Assembly: GCA_963735465.1 (NCBI GenBank)
Contig: CAVTLA010000001.1
Span: 3,844,001 to 3,908,000, forward strand
Source of the DNA: DASZHJ01 sp963735465
GTDB lineage: Bacteria > Pseudomonadota > Alphaproteobacteria > ATCC43930 > CGMCC-115725
Direction: 5' to 3'
Length of the DNA stretch: 64,000 bases
Position numbers and translations under genes: made by a program. The notes beneath the pieces are model-generated. The model searched no databases, was not told the DNA's origin, and saw only the letters and a list, made by a program, of their open reading frames with translations. Each line of letters starts with the position of its first letter. Within the stretch, counting starts at the first letter, position 1. Below are positions 41,886 through 50,003 of the stretch, in pieces.

Positions 41886-42035
41886 TCGCCGGCCCGGCGG
41901 GCGCGCGGCCGTGACAGGCTCCCGCGCCCATCCCGATTAGTCACCGTTCTGCCGCTGGACGGCGCCCCGCGCCGCCCCCATGATCCTGCCGCCCTCTTGG
42001 GGCCCGTGCAGCAGGATCAAGGCAGGAGCTCTCCC

Positions 42036-42275
42036 ATGCGTATCGGTCTCGTGCTCGCGGCGACGCTCCTGCTCGCGGCCTGCGGCAGCTCGCCCGAGCC
42101 GTTCAATTCCACGCCGGTCAGCATCAGCTACAAGTACCACGGCGATCAGATCGTGGCCGCGTCGCAGAAGGCGGCCAAGCACTGCTCGGCCCAGGGGAAG
42201 GTCGCGCGCCTCTCGAATATCGGGCGAGATTCCGAGGCGAACGTCGCCACCTTCGTCTGCGAGCAGGCGCCCTAG
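42036..42275 (+). CDS. Small lipoprotein, unknown
   Basis: 79 residues. The start MRIGLVLAATLLLAACGSSP has a clear lipobox LLAAC, so it should be lipid-anchored after cleavage by signal peptidase II. The rest (SISYKYHGDQIVAASQKAAKHCSAQGKVARL) contains a block common in short lipoproteins of this class, with two Cys that may form a disulfide. GCAGGAG lies before ATG 42036. Confidence 0.75.
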   Translation: MRIGLVLAATLLLAACGSSPEPFNSTPVSISYKYHGDQIVAASQKAAKHCSAQGKVARLSNIGRDSEANVATFVCEQAP

Positions 42276-42396
42276 CGACCGGCGGCGGTTTCCGCGAACC
42301 CGGGCCCGCCTGTGACGCGGGTCATAGGCCGCGTGCGCGCCACGGACCTAGCGTTTAGACTCGAGGCGGCGGGATCGTTGCGGGGGGCAGGAAAAT

Positions 42397-43416
42397 GTGG
42401 CGAGCGCGCACGAGAGGACGATATACCGCACTGACGGCGGTGCTGTCGCGGTGGGCGTTCTCGCTCTGCAGCCGCTCGGGAGCGGCGAGGCCGCCGCCCA
42501 GCCCGCGCCCCCGCTCACGGTCAGCGCCGTCTCACCCGCCCGGATCGCGCTGGGCAACGTGCTGGAGCTCACGGTGGACGGGCTCGGCGCCAAGGTCGAG
42601 CAGGAGAAATACGACACCGACGGGCTGCGGCTTTCCCTCGACGGCCATCCGCTGCCGGGCCTCAAGCCGGAATCCGTCGACGTCGGCAGCAACAAGGTGC
42701 GCTTTCGCATCATCCGCACCGCCGCCGACAAGCCGGTCTGGAGCGACCTGCTGGGGGCGCCGCCGATGTCGGGCGAGCGCCAGGTGAGCGTGGGCCTCGC
42801 CCTCGACGCGACCCACCGCATCGCCGTGGCGCCCAAGGCCGCGGCGCCGATCACGCTCGCGATCTTCAATCCGCTGCGCCTGGCGGCGGGCAGCGTGCTG
42901 CTGGCCCTCGCCATCGTGATCTTCATCCGGCTCGCGCTCCGCACCGACATCGTGCGCGACCCGCAGCCGGCGACGCTGGGCACCGGCGAGCGCCGGCCCT
43001 ACAGCCTGGCGCGCTGCCAGATGGCGTTCTGGTTCTTCCTGGTGCTGGCGGCGTTCTTCCTGATCTGGCTGATCACCGGCGACTACAACGGCATCGTCAC
43101 CCAGCAGACCCTGGTGCTGATCGGCATCTCCGCCGCCACCACCATGTCCGCCGCCGCGATCGACAGCAACAAGGCCGCGGCGGGCGGGCCGCCGGCGCCG
43201 CTCCACACCACCTTCTTCGACGATCTCCTGACCGATGCCGCCGGGATCGCCATGCACCGCTACCAGATGCTGGCCTGGACCGTCGCGCTCGGCATCATCT
43301 TCGTCTACTCGACCTACGAGACCCTGGCGACACCGGACTTCGACGCCAACCTCCTGACCCTGATGGGCATCAGCTCCGGCACCTATATCGGGTTGAAGCT
43401 GCCGGAGAAGCAGTAG
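42397..43416 (+). CDS. Membrane protein with extracytoplasmic domain, unknown
   Basis: 339 residues from GTG 42397 (AGGA five bases before). An Ala-rich start is followed by an Ig-like or IPT-like stretch (PLTVSAVSPARIALGNVLELTVDGLG) to about residue 140, then four membrane helices: LRLAAGSVLLALAIVIFIRLAL, CQMAFWFFLVLAAFFLIWLI, TLVLIGISAATTMSAAAI and YQMLAWTVALGIIFVYSTYETL. The end is LMGISSGTYIGLKLPEKQ. The N-terminus is odd for a signal peptide, and an ATG two bases earlier in another frame would give a better one, so a frame error near the start is possible. Function unknown. Confidence 0.65.
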   Translation: MASAHERTIYRTDGGAVAVGVLALQPLGSGEAAAQPAPPLTVSAVSPARIALGNVLELTVDGLGAKVEQEKYDTDGLRLSLDGHPLPGLKPESVDVGSNKVRFRIIRTAADKPVWSDLLGAPPMSGERQVSVGLALDATHRIAVAPKAAAPITLAIFNPLRLAAGSVLLALAIVIFIRLALRTDIVRDPQPATLGTGERRPYSLARCQMAFWFFLVLAAFFLIWLITGDYNGIVTQQTLVLIGISAATTMSAAAIDSNKAAAGGPPAPLHTTFFDDLLTDAAGIAMHRYQMLAWTVALGIIFVYSTYETLATPDFDANLLTLMGISSGTYIGLKLPEKQ

Positions 43417-43577
43417 GGCCTGGGTAGATTCCGAGCCTATCGCCGGGGTGACCGCGCCCCTATCGTCCGCGTCATAGCCTTGCAAGCAATCGGCCCGTCG
43501 GCCGCCCGTTCGTGGCGGGCGCCGAGCTTGGCCGATCGGCGCAGAGGCAAATCGACCCACATCGGACGAGGCTCGCC

Positions 43578-43868
43578 ATGAATTGGAAGACAGCCCTATT
43601 CGCCGCGACGGCGCTTGCCGTTCTCGCGGCGGCGCCGGGAACCGCGATCGTCGGTATCGCCCACGCCACCGGCTGCGAGGCCGGCGACAAGATCGACGGC
43701 TCCACCGTCGTCGCGGCCCGCAAGCAGATGGAGAACGCGGGCTTTCACCGCGTCTACGGCCTCAAGAAGAGCTGCGACAACTTCTGGCACGCCATGGCGA
43801 CCAAGGACGGCAGCGAAAGCCGCGTCGCCCTCTCTCCCCATGGCGACGTGATGCGCGAAGGCGATTGA
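43578..43868 (+). CDS. Small secreted protein, PepSY-like
   Basis: 96 residues. The signal sequence is MNWKTALFAATALAVLAAAPGTAIVGIAHA. The mature part is short: STVVAARKQMENAGFHRVYGLKKSCDNFWHAMATKDGSESRVALSPHGDVMREGD. An alpha helix and a three-strand sheet with a final conserved turn resemble a PepSY-type unit. Two Cys may pair. The first of four very small exported products read in one direction. Confidence 0.65.
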   Translation: MNWKTALFAATALAVLAAAPGTAIVGIAHATGCEAGDKIDGSTVVAARKQMENAGFHRVYGLKKSCDNFWHAMATKDGSESRVALSPHGDVMREGD

Positions 43869-43904
43869 GCCTCCGCACCTGCACCTCATACAAGGACAAC
43901 CCAC

Positions 43905-44261
43905 ATGAACAGATATTGGCTGGCGAGCGCCGCGGCGTTCGCGATGTTGACGGGCGTCGCGTGCGCCCAGGGGATTTCGACGGAATCCTCCACCTCGACG
44001 CAATCGACGACGACGACCACGACCCCGACGGTGGGCAGCTACAGCTCGAGCCAGACCCACTCGGGCACCGACGCCAACGGCGTTTCGACGGACTCGAGCA
44101 AGACCTACACCAGCGGCGTCAACGGCTCGACCGCGACCTCCAGCTCCAAGACCACCTCGCCGGACGGCTCCCAGCAGAGCTCCACCCAGCAGAAGCAGAC
44201 GGCGTTGCCGGACGGCAGCTCGACCCAGAGCAAGGAGACGACCACCACGACCATCCGCTAG
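43905..44261 (+). CDS. Ser/Thr-rich secreted protein, unknown
   Basis: 118 residues: signal sequence MNRYWLASAAAFAMLTGVACAQG, then almost only Ser, Thr, Gly, Gln and Asp with repeated blocks such as SSSQTHSGTDANGVSTDSSKTY and STQSKETTTTTIR. This low-complexity mature part is expected to be unfolded or beta-repeat. Part of the run of small envelope genes. Confidence 0.65.
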   Translation: MNRYWLASAAAFAMLTGVACAQGISTESSTSTQSTTTTTTPTVGSYSSSQTHSGTDANGVSTDSSKTYTSGVNGSTATSSSKTTSPDGSQQSSTQQKQTALPDGSSTQSKETTTTTIR

Positions 44262-44289
44262 AGCCGCGCGCTCCAACAGGGAGATCCCC

Positions 44290-44493
44290 ATGACCCGCAC
44301 GAAATCCGGCCTCAGGTTCCTGATCTGCGCCGCCCTCGTCTCCGGCACCGCGGTGCTGGCGGCCTGCGGCGGCCCGGACAAGGTGACCAAGACCACCACC
44401 ACCGAGCAGACCACGACCACCGCGCCGATGCCGATGGAGCCCGCGACCTCCACGACAACGACGACCACCCGGACCCAGCAGACAAAACCCTAG
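44290..44493 (+). CDS. Thr-rich small lipoprotein
   Basis: 67 residues. FLICAALVSGTAVLAACGGPDK shows a signal sequence with lipobox VLAAC. The mature part is a Thr-rich string (KTTTTEQTTTTAPMP and later TSTTTTTTR). It follows the Ser/Thr-rich gene by 28 bases, after a purine-rich ribosome site (CAGGGAGA), and is probably co-transcribed. No function can be assigned. Confidence 0.65.
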   Translation: MTRTKSGLRFLICAALVSGTAVLAACGGPDKVTKTTTTEQTTTTAPMPMEPATSTTTTTTRTQQTKP

Positions 44494-44580
44494 TCGACTT
44501 CGGCGGACAGGACGCCCGGCCGCGCGCGACGCGGGGCCGGGTCTCGTGTCCGCCGCCTCGCCCTCAACAGGAGACACGAC

Positions 44581-44652
44581 ATGAATATCTTCACCATCAT
44601 CGGCGTGGTCGTCGTGGTGCTCTTCATCGTCGGATATCTCGGCCTGCACTGA
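44581..44652 (+). CDS. 23-residue single-helix membrane peptide
   Basis: MNIFTIIGVVVVVLFIVGYLG then two more residues and TGA. Almost the whole peptide is one membrane helix. CAGGAGACACGAC, a good ribosome site, precedes the ATG. I believe near-identical short peptides are annotated in many alphaproteobacteria, which would make this a real gene, but that is recollection. It ends 27 bases before the convergent Sel1-like gene. Confidence 0.65.
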   Translation: MNIFTIIGVVVVVLFIVGYLGLH

Positions 44653-44679
44653 TTTCACAGCACATGGCGATACCGCCTG

Positions 44680-45543
44680 CTACCTGCCCGCATTCGCCGC
44701 GGCGAAGCGCGGGAGCGGCATGATCGGCGGCGGCGGCAGGCGGTCGATGCGCACGCTCACGCCGGCGATGCTGGCGGAGCGCAGCACCGCGATGCGGTCC
44801 GGCGGCAGGAACGAGCCCGTCACCGTCGTGCGCTCAAGCGTGGGCCAGGCGAGATCGGCGGGATCCGTATGCTCGGAGCTCCACACCGCCCAGCGCTGGG
44901 ATTCCGGAAAGTTCGGGCGCACGCCGGAGCCGGCGCGATAGGCCAGCATCACGTTCCAGGCACCGATGGGATTGCCGGAGCGCGCCGACTGGAGATACCA
45001 CTCGAAGGCGACCGACAGGCTCTCGCTGCGGTCGAGGCCGATGAAGTAGAGCTGGCCGAGATTGTTCATCGCCGGCGCGAAGCCCAGGTTCGCCGACCGG
45101 TGATACCAGTTCACCGCCTGCGCCACCTTGGCGGCGATCGGCACCGCCTCCGCCGCCATCGGCGGCACCGACTCTCCCGCCGCCACGGCCGGGGCCTGTG
45201 CCTGCATCCGCCCGGCCGACGACTGGGCGAAGACGCGGATGTCGCGCCGGGCCTCGACGTCGTAGACCCAGGCGAGATGGAACATCGCCACCGCGTCGCC
45301 GTGGTTGGCGGCGGCCTCGTACCAATGCTTCGCCCGCTCGAGATCGCCCATGCCGGACCAGATGTGTCCCATGGCGCGCATGCGCGCGAGGCAGGTGGCG
45401 TCCGGTTTCGCCTGGGAGCAGTTCCAGTCGATCCGCGCCTCGAGATAGCTGAGCTCGAGCCAGGGCGCCCAGTGATAGAGCGCCACCGACAGCCCCGTGA
45501 GAACGGCGGATGTGACGGCGAGACCGATGATCAGTTTCCGCAT
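44680..45543 (-). CDS. Sel1-like repeat protein, membrane-anchored
   Basis: 287 residues. An N-terminal helix (LIIGLAVTSAVLTGLSVALYHW) anchors it. Sel1/TPR-like units follow: GDLERAKHWYEAAANHGDAVAMFHLAWVYD, QAVNWYHRSANLGFAPAMNNLGQLYF and VAFEWYLQSARSGNPIGAWNVMLAYRAGSGV. These repeats form helical scaffolds for protein binding, and here they would sit in the periplasm. A Pro-rich end follows. No partner can be named. Confidence 0.8.
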   Translation of the reverse strand: MRKLIIGLAVTSAVLTGLSVALYHWAPWLELSYLEARIDWNCSQAKPDATCLARMRAMGHIWSGMGDLERAKHWYEAAANHGDAVAMFHLAWVYDVEARRDIRVFAQSSAGRMQAQAPAVAAGESVPPMAAEAVPIAAKVAQAVNWYHRSANLGFAPAMNNLGQLYFIGLDRSESLSVAFEWYLQSARSGNPIGAWNVMLAYRAGSGVRPNFPESQRWAVWSSEHTDPADLAWPTLERTTVTGSFLPPDRIAVLRSASIAGVSVRIDRLPPPPIMPLPRFAAANAGR

Positions 45544-45661
45544 GGGCGCACTCCCCGGGCGCGGCGGAACTCTAGAAACCCATCCCCTAAAGGATGATTA
45601 AGGGATCTCCAGGGCCATGAATGCGGGTGGGAGAGTCTTCGGCGCGGAGGGCGCCGGCGGG

Positions 45662-45925
45662 CTATTTCTGCGCGCGTTTGTCGGCGGCGACGGAGCGCCG
45701 GGCGTATTTGTCGACCTCGGCCAGCTCGGCGGAGCATTGCGTCCCGGATCTGGCCTGGCGGGCGAGGTCGAGGTGATGCTGCGCCGCGCGGGTATTGGGG
45801 CCGGGCTTCAGCTTGTTGAGGAAGTCCTGGGCCACGGGAATATCCGAGCACGGGATCGGATCCGCCGCGGCGGCGGCGGCCTGGGCGAGGACGGCGAGCG
45901 CGGCGGCGAGGGGGAGAAGGCGCAT
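45662..45925 (-). CDS. Small secreted protein, unknown
   Basis: 87 residues from ATG 45925. The signal sequence is MRLLPLAAALAVLAQAAAAAA. The mature part includes CSDIPVAQDFLNKLKPGPNTRAAQHHLDLARQA and ends in basic residues. Two Cys (PCSD and TQCSAE) may be bonded. It lies 14 bases after the PAS-domain gene on the same strand and may share its transcript. I do not know the family. Confidence 0.6.
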   Translation of the reverse strand: MRLLPLAAALAVLAQAAAAAADPIPCSDIPVAQDFLNKLKPGPNTRAAQHHLDLARQARSGTQCSAELAEVDKYARRSVAADKRAQK

Positions 45926-45939
45926 CGGCGAAATCCGCG

Positions 45940-46425
45940 TCACGGCAGCATGTCGCTGTAGCGCAGACCCACCAGCAGCATGTCGACGCCGTCGCCGTCC
46001 GCGGAGAGCGGCAGCATCAGGGCCTCGTAGCGCCGCGGCTTGCCGTCGAGGAGGCGGTCGCGGATGGAATGGAACGGCAGGCGCGTCTCGGCCGTGGTGG
46101 CGAAGCTGCGCTGGGCCAGGGTGCGGAACTCCGTGCTGGGGAGATCGCTCAGCATCTTGCCGGTGAGCTCGTAGCCCGCGCGCTGGGCGAGCTCGGTGCC
46201 GTGGAGCCGGATGCGAAAGCGCGGCGGCGGCCCCGGCAGCACGTCCACCAGGATGAGCTGGCCCAGGATGAAGCGGAGATCGATGGGATCGACGTCGCTG
46301 CGCGCCGGCATCCCGCGCCCGGCGCGCTTGCCGTCCCAATAGACGAAGAGGCGCCGCAGCAGGGGATCCACCACATCCGCCAGGCTGGCGCCGATCTGCT
46401 GCACCTCGGGACGCCGCCGGGTCAT
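45940..46425 (-). CDS. PAS-domain (PAS_5 type) protein
   Basis: 161 residues. LLRRLFVYWDGKRAGRGMPARSDVDPIDLRFILGQLILVDVLPGPPPRFRIRLHGTELAQRAGYELTGKMLSDLP is the typical PAS_5 opening found in many alphaproteobacterial single-domain proteins. RRYEALMLPLSADGDGVDMLLVGLRY closes the domain. No output domain is present, so it is probably a sensor that acts through a partner. Ligand unknown. Confidence 0.85.
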   Translation of the reverse strand: MTRRRPEVQQIGASLADVVDPLLRRLFVYWDGKRAGRGMPARSDVDPIDLRFILGQLILVDVLPGPPPRFRIRLHGTELAQRAGYELTGKMLSDLPSTEFRTLAQRSFATTAETRLPFHSIRDRLLDGKPRRYEALMLPLSADGDGVDMLLVGLRYSDMLP

Positions 46426-46680
46426 GCGCGGGCCGGACTCGGAGGGAAACGGAGGTCGATCATGCCGGCATCACATACCCTGATATGGGGGCAAGGCGGC
46501 AGGAAAAATTCGCCCGCCAGGGGATGCGGGCCGCGAGGGATCACGAAACCAGCCTCTGAGTTGAACTCTTCGCGAGGCGCGCCAACGAAGGCGGAAGAAG
46601 ACTCGATCTGCTGCGGGAAATCCGCGCAGACTTCCGTTCCCGCCGCAGCCGGCGAGCCGCCCCCCATAAGGACACGCCAG

Positions 46681-47817
46681 ATGAGAACCGCCGCCGCCGT
46701 CCTCCTCGCCGCCGTCGTCGCGGCGGGCGCGGCCACCGCCGCCGAGCCCGTCCGCATCGGCGTCACCACCATCCTCAGCGGCCCCACCGCCGACCGCGGC
46801 CAGAGCGAGCAGTACGGCATCGAGCTGGCATTGCAGCGGATCAACGAGGCCGGCGGCGTGCTGGGGCGGCCGGTGGAGGCGTTCTACGGCGACAACGCCG
46901 CCGACGTGGAGGTGGGCCTGCGCGCGACGCACCGCCTCATCGAGCAGCAGCACGTGCCGGTCATCATCGGCGCGCTGGCGACGCGGGTCACCAAGGCGAT
47001 CATGCCCGTCGTCGCCGAGGCCAAGGTGCCTCTGGTGATCGACATCTCCGCCGGCCAGGATCTCGTCGACGCGTCCGGCGTCGGCGGCAACGACTATCTC
47101 TTCAAGACCATCCCCTCGGACCTCGACATCGCCCGCGGCCTGACCTCCTGGCTCAAGACCCAGGGCGTGAAGAGCGTCGCGATCGTCGCCGACGACAACC
47201 CCTTCAACCTCGCCAATGCCGCCAGCATGGCAAAGGCGGCGGAAGCGAACGGCATCGCCGTGGTGGACAACAGCACCGTGGCGAAGGGCACCACGGATCT
47301 GGCGCCGCTGCTGGAGCGGCTGAAGACCCTGGCGCCGGACCGGCTCCTCACCGTGCTCAGCACCTCGAGCGAGCCGTTCTTCCGCGCCTATGAGCAGTCC
47401 AGGTGGAGCGTGCCGGTGACCGGCCGCGTCGATTTCGCCACCGCGGCGAAGACCGTCTCGCCGGCATTCCTCGCCGCCGGCGGCCTTGCCGCCGCCACCG
47501 GCATCTCCGTCTTCTCGCCGGTCATCGGCACGCCGGGCATCCAGGATTTCGTCGCGGCCTATCAGGCGAAATACGGGCTCACGCCGACCCAGCGCTCGTT
47601 CTTCGCCTATGAGGCGACCTATCTCGTGGTGGACGCGATCCGCCGCGCCAACTCCGACACGGCCGCCGACATCGAGGCCGCCCTCAAGACCTCCACGATG
47701 CCCTCGCTCCTGGGCGGCAGCTACAAGATGGACGACCACAACCACCCGCACACGCCGATGCAGATCCTCGGCCTGCGCGACGGCAAGCCCGCGGTCATCG
47801 CCGCGGCGGGGAGCTGA
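46681..47817 (+). CDS. Branched-chain-type ABC transporter substrate-binding protein
   Basis: 378 residues, periplasmic. Signal sequence MRTAAAVLLAAVVAAGAATAAEP; mature start VRIGVTTILSGPTADRGQSEQYGIELALQRINEAGGVLGRPVE is classic for the LivJ/Peripla_BP_6 family. PVIIGALATRVTKAIMPVVAEAKVPLVID and YEATYLVVDAIRRANSDTAADIEAAL continue the fold. Permease and ATPase genes are not next to it. The ligand could be an amino acid, an amide or an aromatic acid. Confidence 0.9.
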   Translation: MRTAAAVLLAAVVAAGAATAAEPVRIGVTTILSGPTADRGQSEQYGIELALQRINEAGGVLGRPVEAFYGDNAADVEVGLRATHRLIEQQHVPVIIGALATRVTKAIMPVVAEAKVPLVIDISAGQDLVDASGVGGNDYLFKTIPSDLDIARGLTSWLKTQGVKSVAIVADDNPFNLANAASMAKAAEANGIAVVDNSTVAKGTTDLAPLLERLKTLAPDRLLTVLSTSSEPFFRAYEQSRWSVPVTGRVDFATAAKTVSPAFLAAGGLAAATGISVFSPVIGTPGIQDFVAAYQAKYGLTPTQRSFFAYEATYLVVDAIRRANSDTAADIEAALKTSTMPSLLGGSYKMDDHNHPHTPMQILGLRDGKPAVIAAAGS

Positions 47818-47844
47818 GAGGCAATAGATTTAACCGCCGAAACT

Positions 47845-47931
47845 CGTCATGCCCGGGCTTGTCCCGGGCATCCACGTCTCCGCGGCGATGAAGGCAAGAC
47901 GTGGATGGCCGGGACAAGCCCGGCCATGACG
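47845..47931. repeat. Dispersed palindromic repeat, type A, copy 1
   Basis: CGTCATGCCCGGGCTTGTCCCGGGCATCCACG faces CGTGGATGGCCGGGACAAGCCCGGCCATGACG. Each half is a hairpin by itself, and the halves are inverted to each other. Three more copies are at 49891, 60816 and 63161. They lie only between genes. Confidence 0.9.
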
Positions 47932-47953
47932 ATATCTGAATAGCCGCGACTGA

Positions 47954-47988
47954 CCTAGTTGAGCTCGGCTCTGCCGAGCTCAACTAGG
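47954..47988. repeat. Perfect 16-base inverted repeat with three-base loop
   Basis: CCTAGTTGAGCTCGGC at 47954-47969 and its exact complement at 47973-47988 are separated by TCT. The stop codon and last eight or so codons of the gene at 47955-48248 lie inside. There is no T run, so it is not a usual terminator, but the very stable hairpin should protect the end of that message. Confidence 0.9.
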
Positions 47989-48248
47989 ATATCCGTGCGC
48001 TCGGGATCGTGGGGCGAGAGGGTGGTGTGGGCATCGTTCCAGCTCGCGAGCTTCACCACCTGCCCCGCCAATGTGCCCTCCCCGGCGGCCTCGGCCGGCT
48101 CCACGATGAGCAGTCCGTCGTCGTCGAGAAAGAAGGTGTGCTCGCCGAAGACGCGGCTGAGCTGGTTCATGGCGGGATGGCTGTCGGGAATCGCCTCGAC
48201 GGGAATCTGGCTGAGCGTGCGGTCGACGAGGTCGGTTGTCAGCTTCAT
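47955..48248 (-). CDS. Small conserved-looking protein, unknown
   Basis: 97 residues from ATG 48248 with AGGAGC seven bases before it. MKLTTDLVDRTLSQIPVEAIPDSHPAMNQLSRVFGEHTFFLDDDGLLIVEP continues into a charged part ending LVELGRAELN. There is no signal peptide or membrane helix, so it is cytoplasmic. A perfect hairpin covers its last codons. I do not recognise the family. Confidence 0.65.
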   Translation of the reverse strand: MKLTTDLVDRTLSQIPVEAIPDSHPAMNQLSRVFGEHTFFLDDDGLLIVEPAEAAGEGTLAGQVVKLASWNDAHTTLSPHDPERTDILVELGRAELN

Positions 48249-48300
48249 CACAAGCTCCTTCTGATCAACGGTTCTCGGAAATGAACTCGGCTCGCGAGCG

Positions 48301-48594
48301 TCAGCTCGGACGCTCGCTGTAGCGGCCGGTGCGGGCATCGACCACCAGCATCACCGGCTTGCCGTTGTGCTGGGCCTGCATCTGATACTGGTCGCCATCG
48401 CTCTTGATGGTGCGGATGTTGGAATAGCCCTGCGACTCCAGCGCCGAGCGGATCTCCGGCTCACTCAGCTTGTCGGCGGCCGGCGCGCCGGTTCCCGGCG
48501 GGGCCGCGGGCGACGGCGGCGTGCTCTGGGCCATCGCCGGCGCGGCGACGGCGAGCGGAATGGCGGTGGCGGCGGCGAGAATGCTCTTCCTCAT
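48301..48594 (-). CDS. Small secreted PepSY-type protein
   Basis: 97 residues. Signal sequence MRKSILAAATAIPLAVAAPAMAQS, a Pro-rich linker, then LSEPEIRSALESQGYSNIRTIKSDGDQYQMQAQHNGKPVMLVVDARTGRYSERPS, which is the PepSY_2 pattern of one helix and a sheet. Members are thought to bind and inhibit periplasmic enzymes. A longer form is not supported. The 253 bases after its start, up to 48848, hold no gene that I can see. Confidence 0.8.
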   Translation of the reverse strand: MRKSILAAATAIPLAVAAPAMAQSTPPSPAAPPGTGAPAADKLSEPEIRSALESQGYSNIRTIKSDGDQYQMQAQHNGKPVMLVVDARTGRYSERPS

Positions 48595-48847
48595 GTGACC
48601 TCCTGTGTTGAGGAACGATGCGAATCCGGCGCGGCATCAGAGCGCCGCGCACGGACTCACAACATCTCCACCTAAGGCTCGTTCCCCATCGCATCCAGGC
48701 GCGCCATGTGGCATCGGTGTGAGGCACCGCGCGGCACCCCATCAGCGATTGTCTTGAACCGCGCGAGCGCGCGCGGCGCGCGCCGTCACACGCGCCAGAA
48801 CGGCTTGTTCACGCCTCGAGTGATGGGGCGGGTGTAGGATCCCGCTC

Positions 48848-49444
48848 ATGATCCGCATCGCCGACCTCATCGCGCGACTCCGATTTCCGCAACCGCCGCT
48901 GATCGATCGCGGCTTCGGGCTGATCTACGAGCCCGACCGCGATCTCACCTGGCTGATGGACGCGAACCATGCCCGGACCGTCGGGCGCTCGGCGGACGGG
49001 CAGCTCACCTGGGACGCGGCCAAGGCCTGGGTGCAGGGCCTCACCTATCAGGGCATCGGCGGCTGGCGCCTGCCGTCGGCCCTCAATCACGACGGCGGCG
49101 GCCCCTGCCTCGGGTCCAATTGCCTCGACGGCGAGCTCGGGCATTTCCTCACCGTCGGCAACGGCGTTCCCGGCGTGCCCTCGGCGCGGAATTTCAATTC
49201 CTTCGCCATCTACTGGACCGGGTCAGAGGCGCAGGGAGGCCTGGCTTATGCTTTCGAGCTCGTGGATTTCCGTCAGGGCACGCTGGCAAAGAATCCGTTC
49301 GTGCCGGATGCGTCCGGCATCACCGTGCCGTTGCCGGGCCCGGTGCTGACCTGGCCGGTGCACGACGGCGACGTCGCCGCGGAAATATCCAGCCGCTGGC
49401 TCCTCGTTCTGCGATCGGCGGTGGCGCGGCTGTTCGGGAGGTGA
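48848..49444 (+). CDS. DUF1566 (Lcl C-terminal-like) protein
   Basis: 198 residues. DRDLTWLMDANHARTVGRSADGQLTWDAAKAWVQGLTYQGIGGWRLPSA and later FAIYWTGSEAQGG match the DUF1566 pattern (LTW...W..AL...G..DWRLP), a lectin-like domain usually found on exported proteins. No signal peptide is evident here. ATG 48848 is the only good start. It may bind carbohydrate or a surface ligand; no direct evidence. Confidence 0.75.
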   Translation: MIRIADLIARLRFPQPPLIDRGFGLIYEPDRDLTWLMDANHARTVGRSADGQLTWDAAKAWVQGLTYQGIGGWRLPSALNHDGGGPCLGSNCLDGELGHFLTVGNGVPGVPSARNFNSFAIYWTGSEAQGGLAYAFELVDFRQGTLAKNPFVPDASGITVPLPGPVLTWPVHDGDVAAEISSRWLLVLRSAVARLFGR

Positions 49445-49447
49445 GGC

Positions 49448-49873
49448 CTACAACTCCTTGGTCATGAACACGCGGCTGGTGCCGGGGGGATCGCAGGGGA
49501 TTTCGCCGAAGGCGCGCCAGCCGTTGCGGGCGTAGAAGCCCGGCGCCTGGAAGCTGATGGTGTAGAGCACCGCCCGCTTGCAGCCGCGGCGCCGCGCCTC
49601 TTCCTCCGCCATCGCCAGCATGCGCTGGCCGATCCCGCCGCCGCGCAGGCCGGCATCCACGTGGAAGATGTCGATGAAGAGGAGGCCGAAGGAGGTGCGG
49701 CCGAGGACGCCGCCGACGACGGCGCCGCTCCCGGAGTCCCGCGCCACCACCGCCAGCGGCCGCGCGTCCACATAGCCCACGGTCTCGGTGTTGAAGCCGT
49801 GCAGCCCCGCGGTGATGGCATCGGCGTCGGCGGGATCCGGCGCGTCGGTGAGGGTGAGGGTTGGCGTTGTCAT
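49448..49873 (-). CDS. GNAT-family N-acetyltransferase
   Basis: 141 residues from ATG 49873. LLFIDIFHVDAGLRGGGIGQRMLAMAEEEARRRGCKRAVLYTISFQAPGFYARNGWRAFGEIPCDPPG contains the acetyl-CoA loop (GLRGGGIGQRML) and motif B of GNAT enzymes; the ending VFMTKEL is also typical. Substrate unknown, possibly an amine or a protein N-terminus. Convergent with the DUF1566 gene by three bases. Confidence 0.88.
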   Translation of the reverse strand: MTTPTLTLTDAPDPADADAITAGLHGFNTETVGYVDARPLAVVARDSGSGAVVGGVLGRTSFGLLFIDIFHVDAGLRGGGIGQRMLAMAEEEARRRGCKRAVLYTISFQAPGFYARNGWRAFGEIPCDPPGTSRVFMTKEL

Positions 49874-49890
49874 TCGCCGCTCTCCTCCTT

Positions 49891-49972
49891 CGTCATGGCC
49901 GGACTTGTTCCGGCCATCCACGTCTTGAGAGCGAAAAATTCGTGGATGGCCGGGTCAAGCCCGGCCATGACG
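49891..49972. repeat. Dispersed palindromic repeat, type A, copy 2
   Basis: CGTCATGGCCGGACTTGTTCCGGCCATCCACG and its inverted partner up to CCGGCCATGACG, with a short centre. Same unit as the copies at 47845, 60816 and 63161. Confidence 0.9.
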
Positions 49973-50003
49973 ATCCCAGAAATCAGGCTCAATGCACCAA
50001 CCA

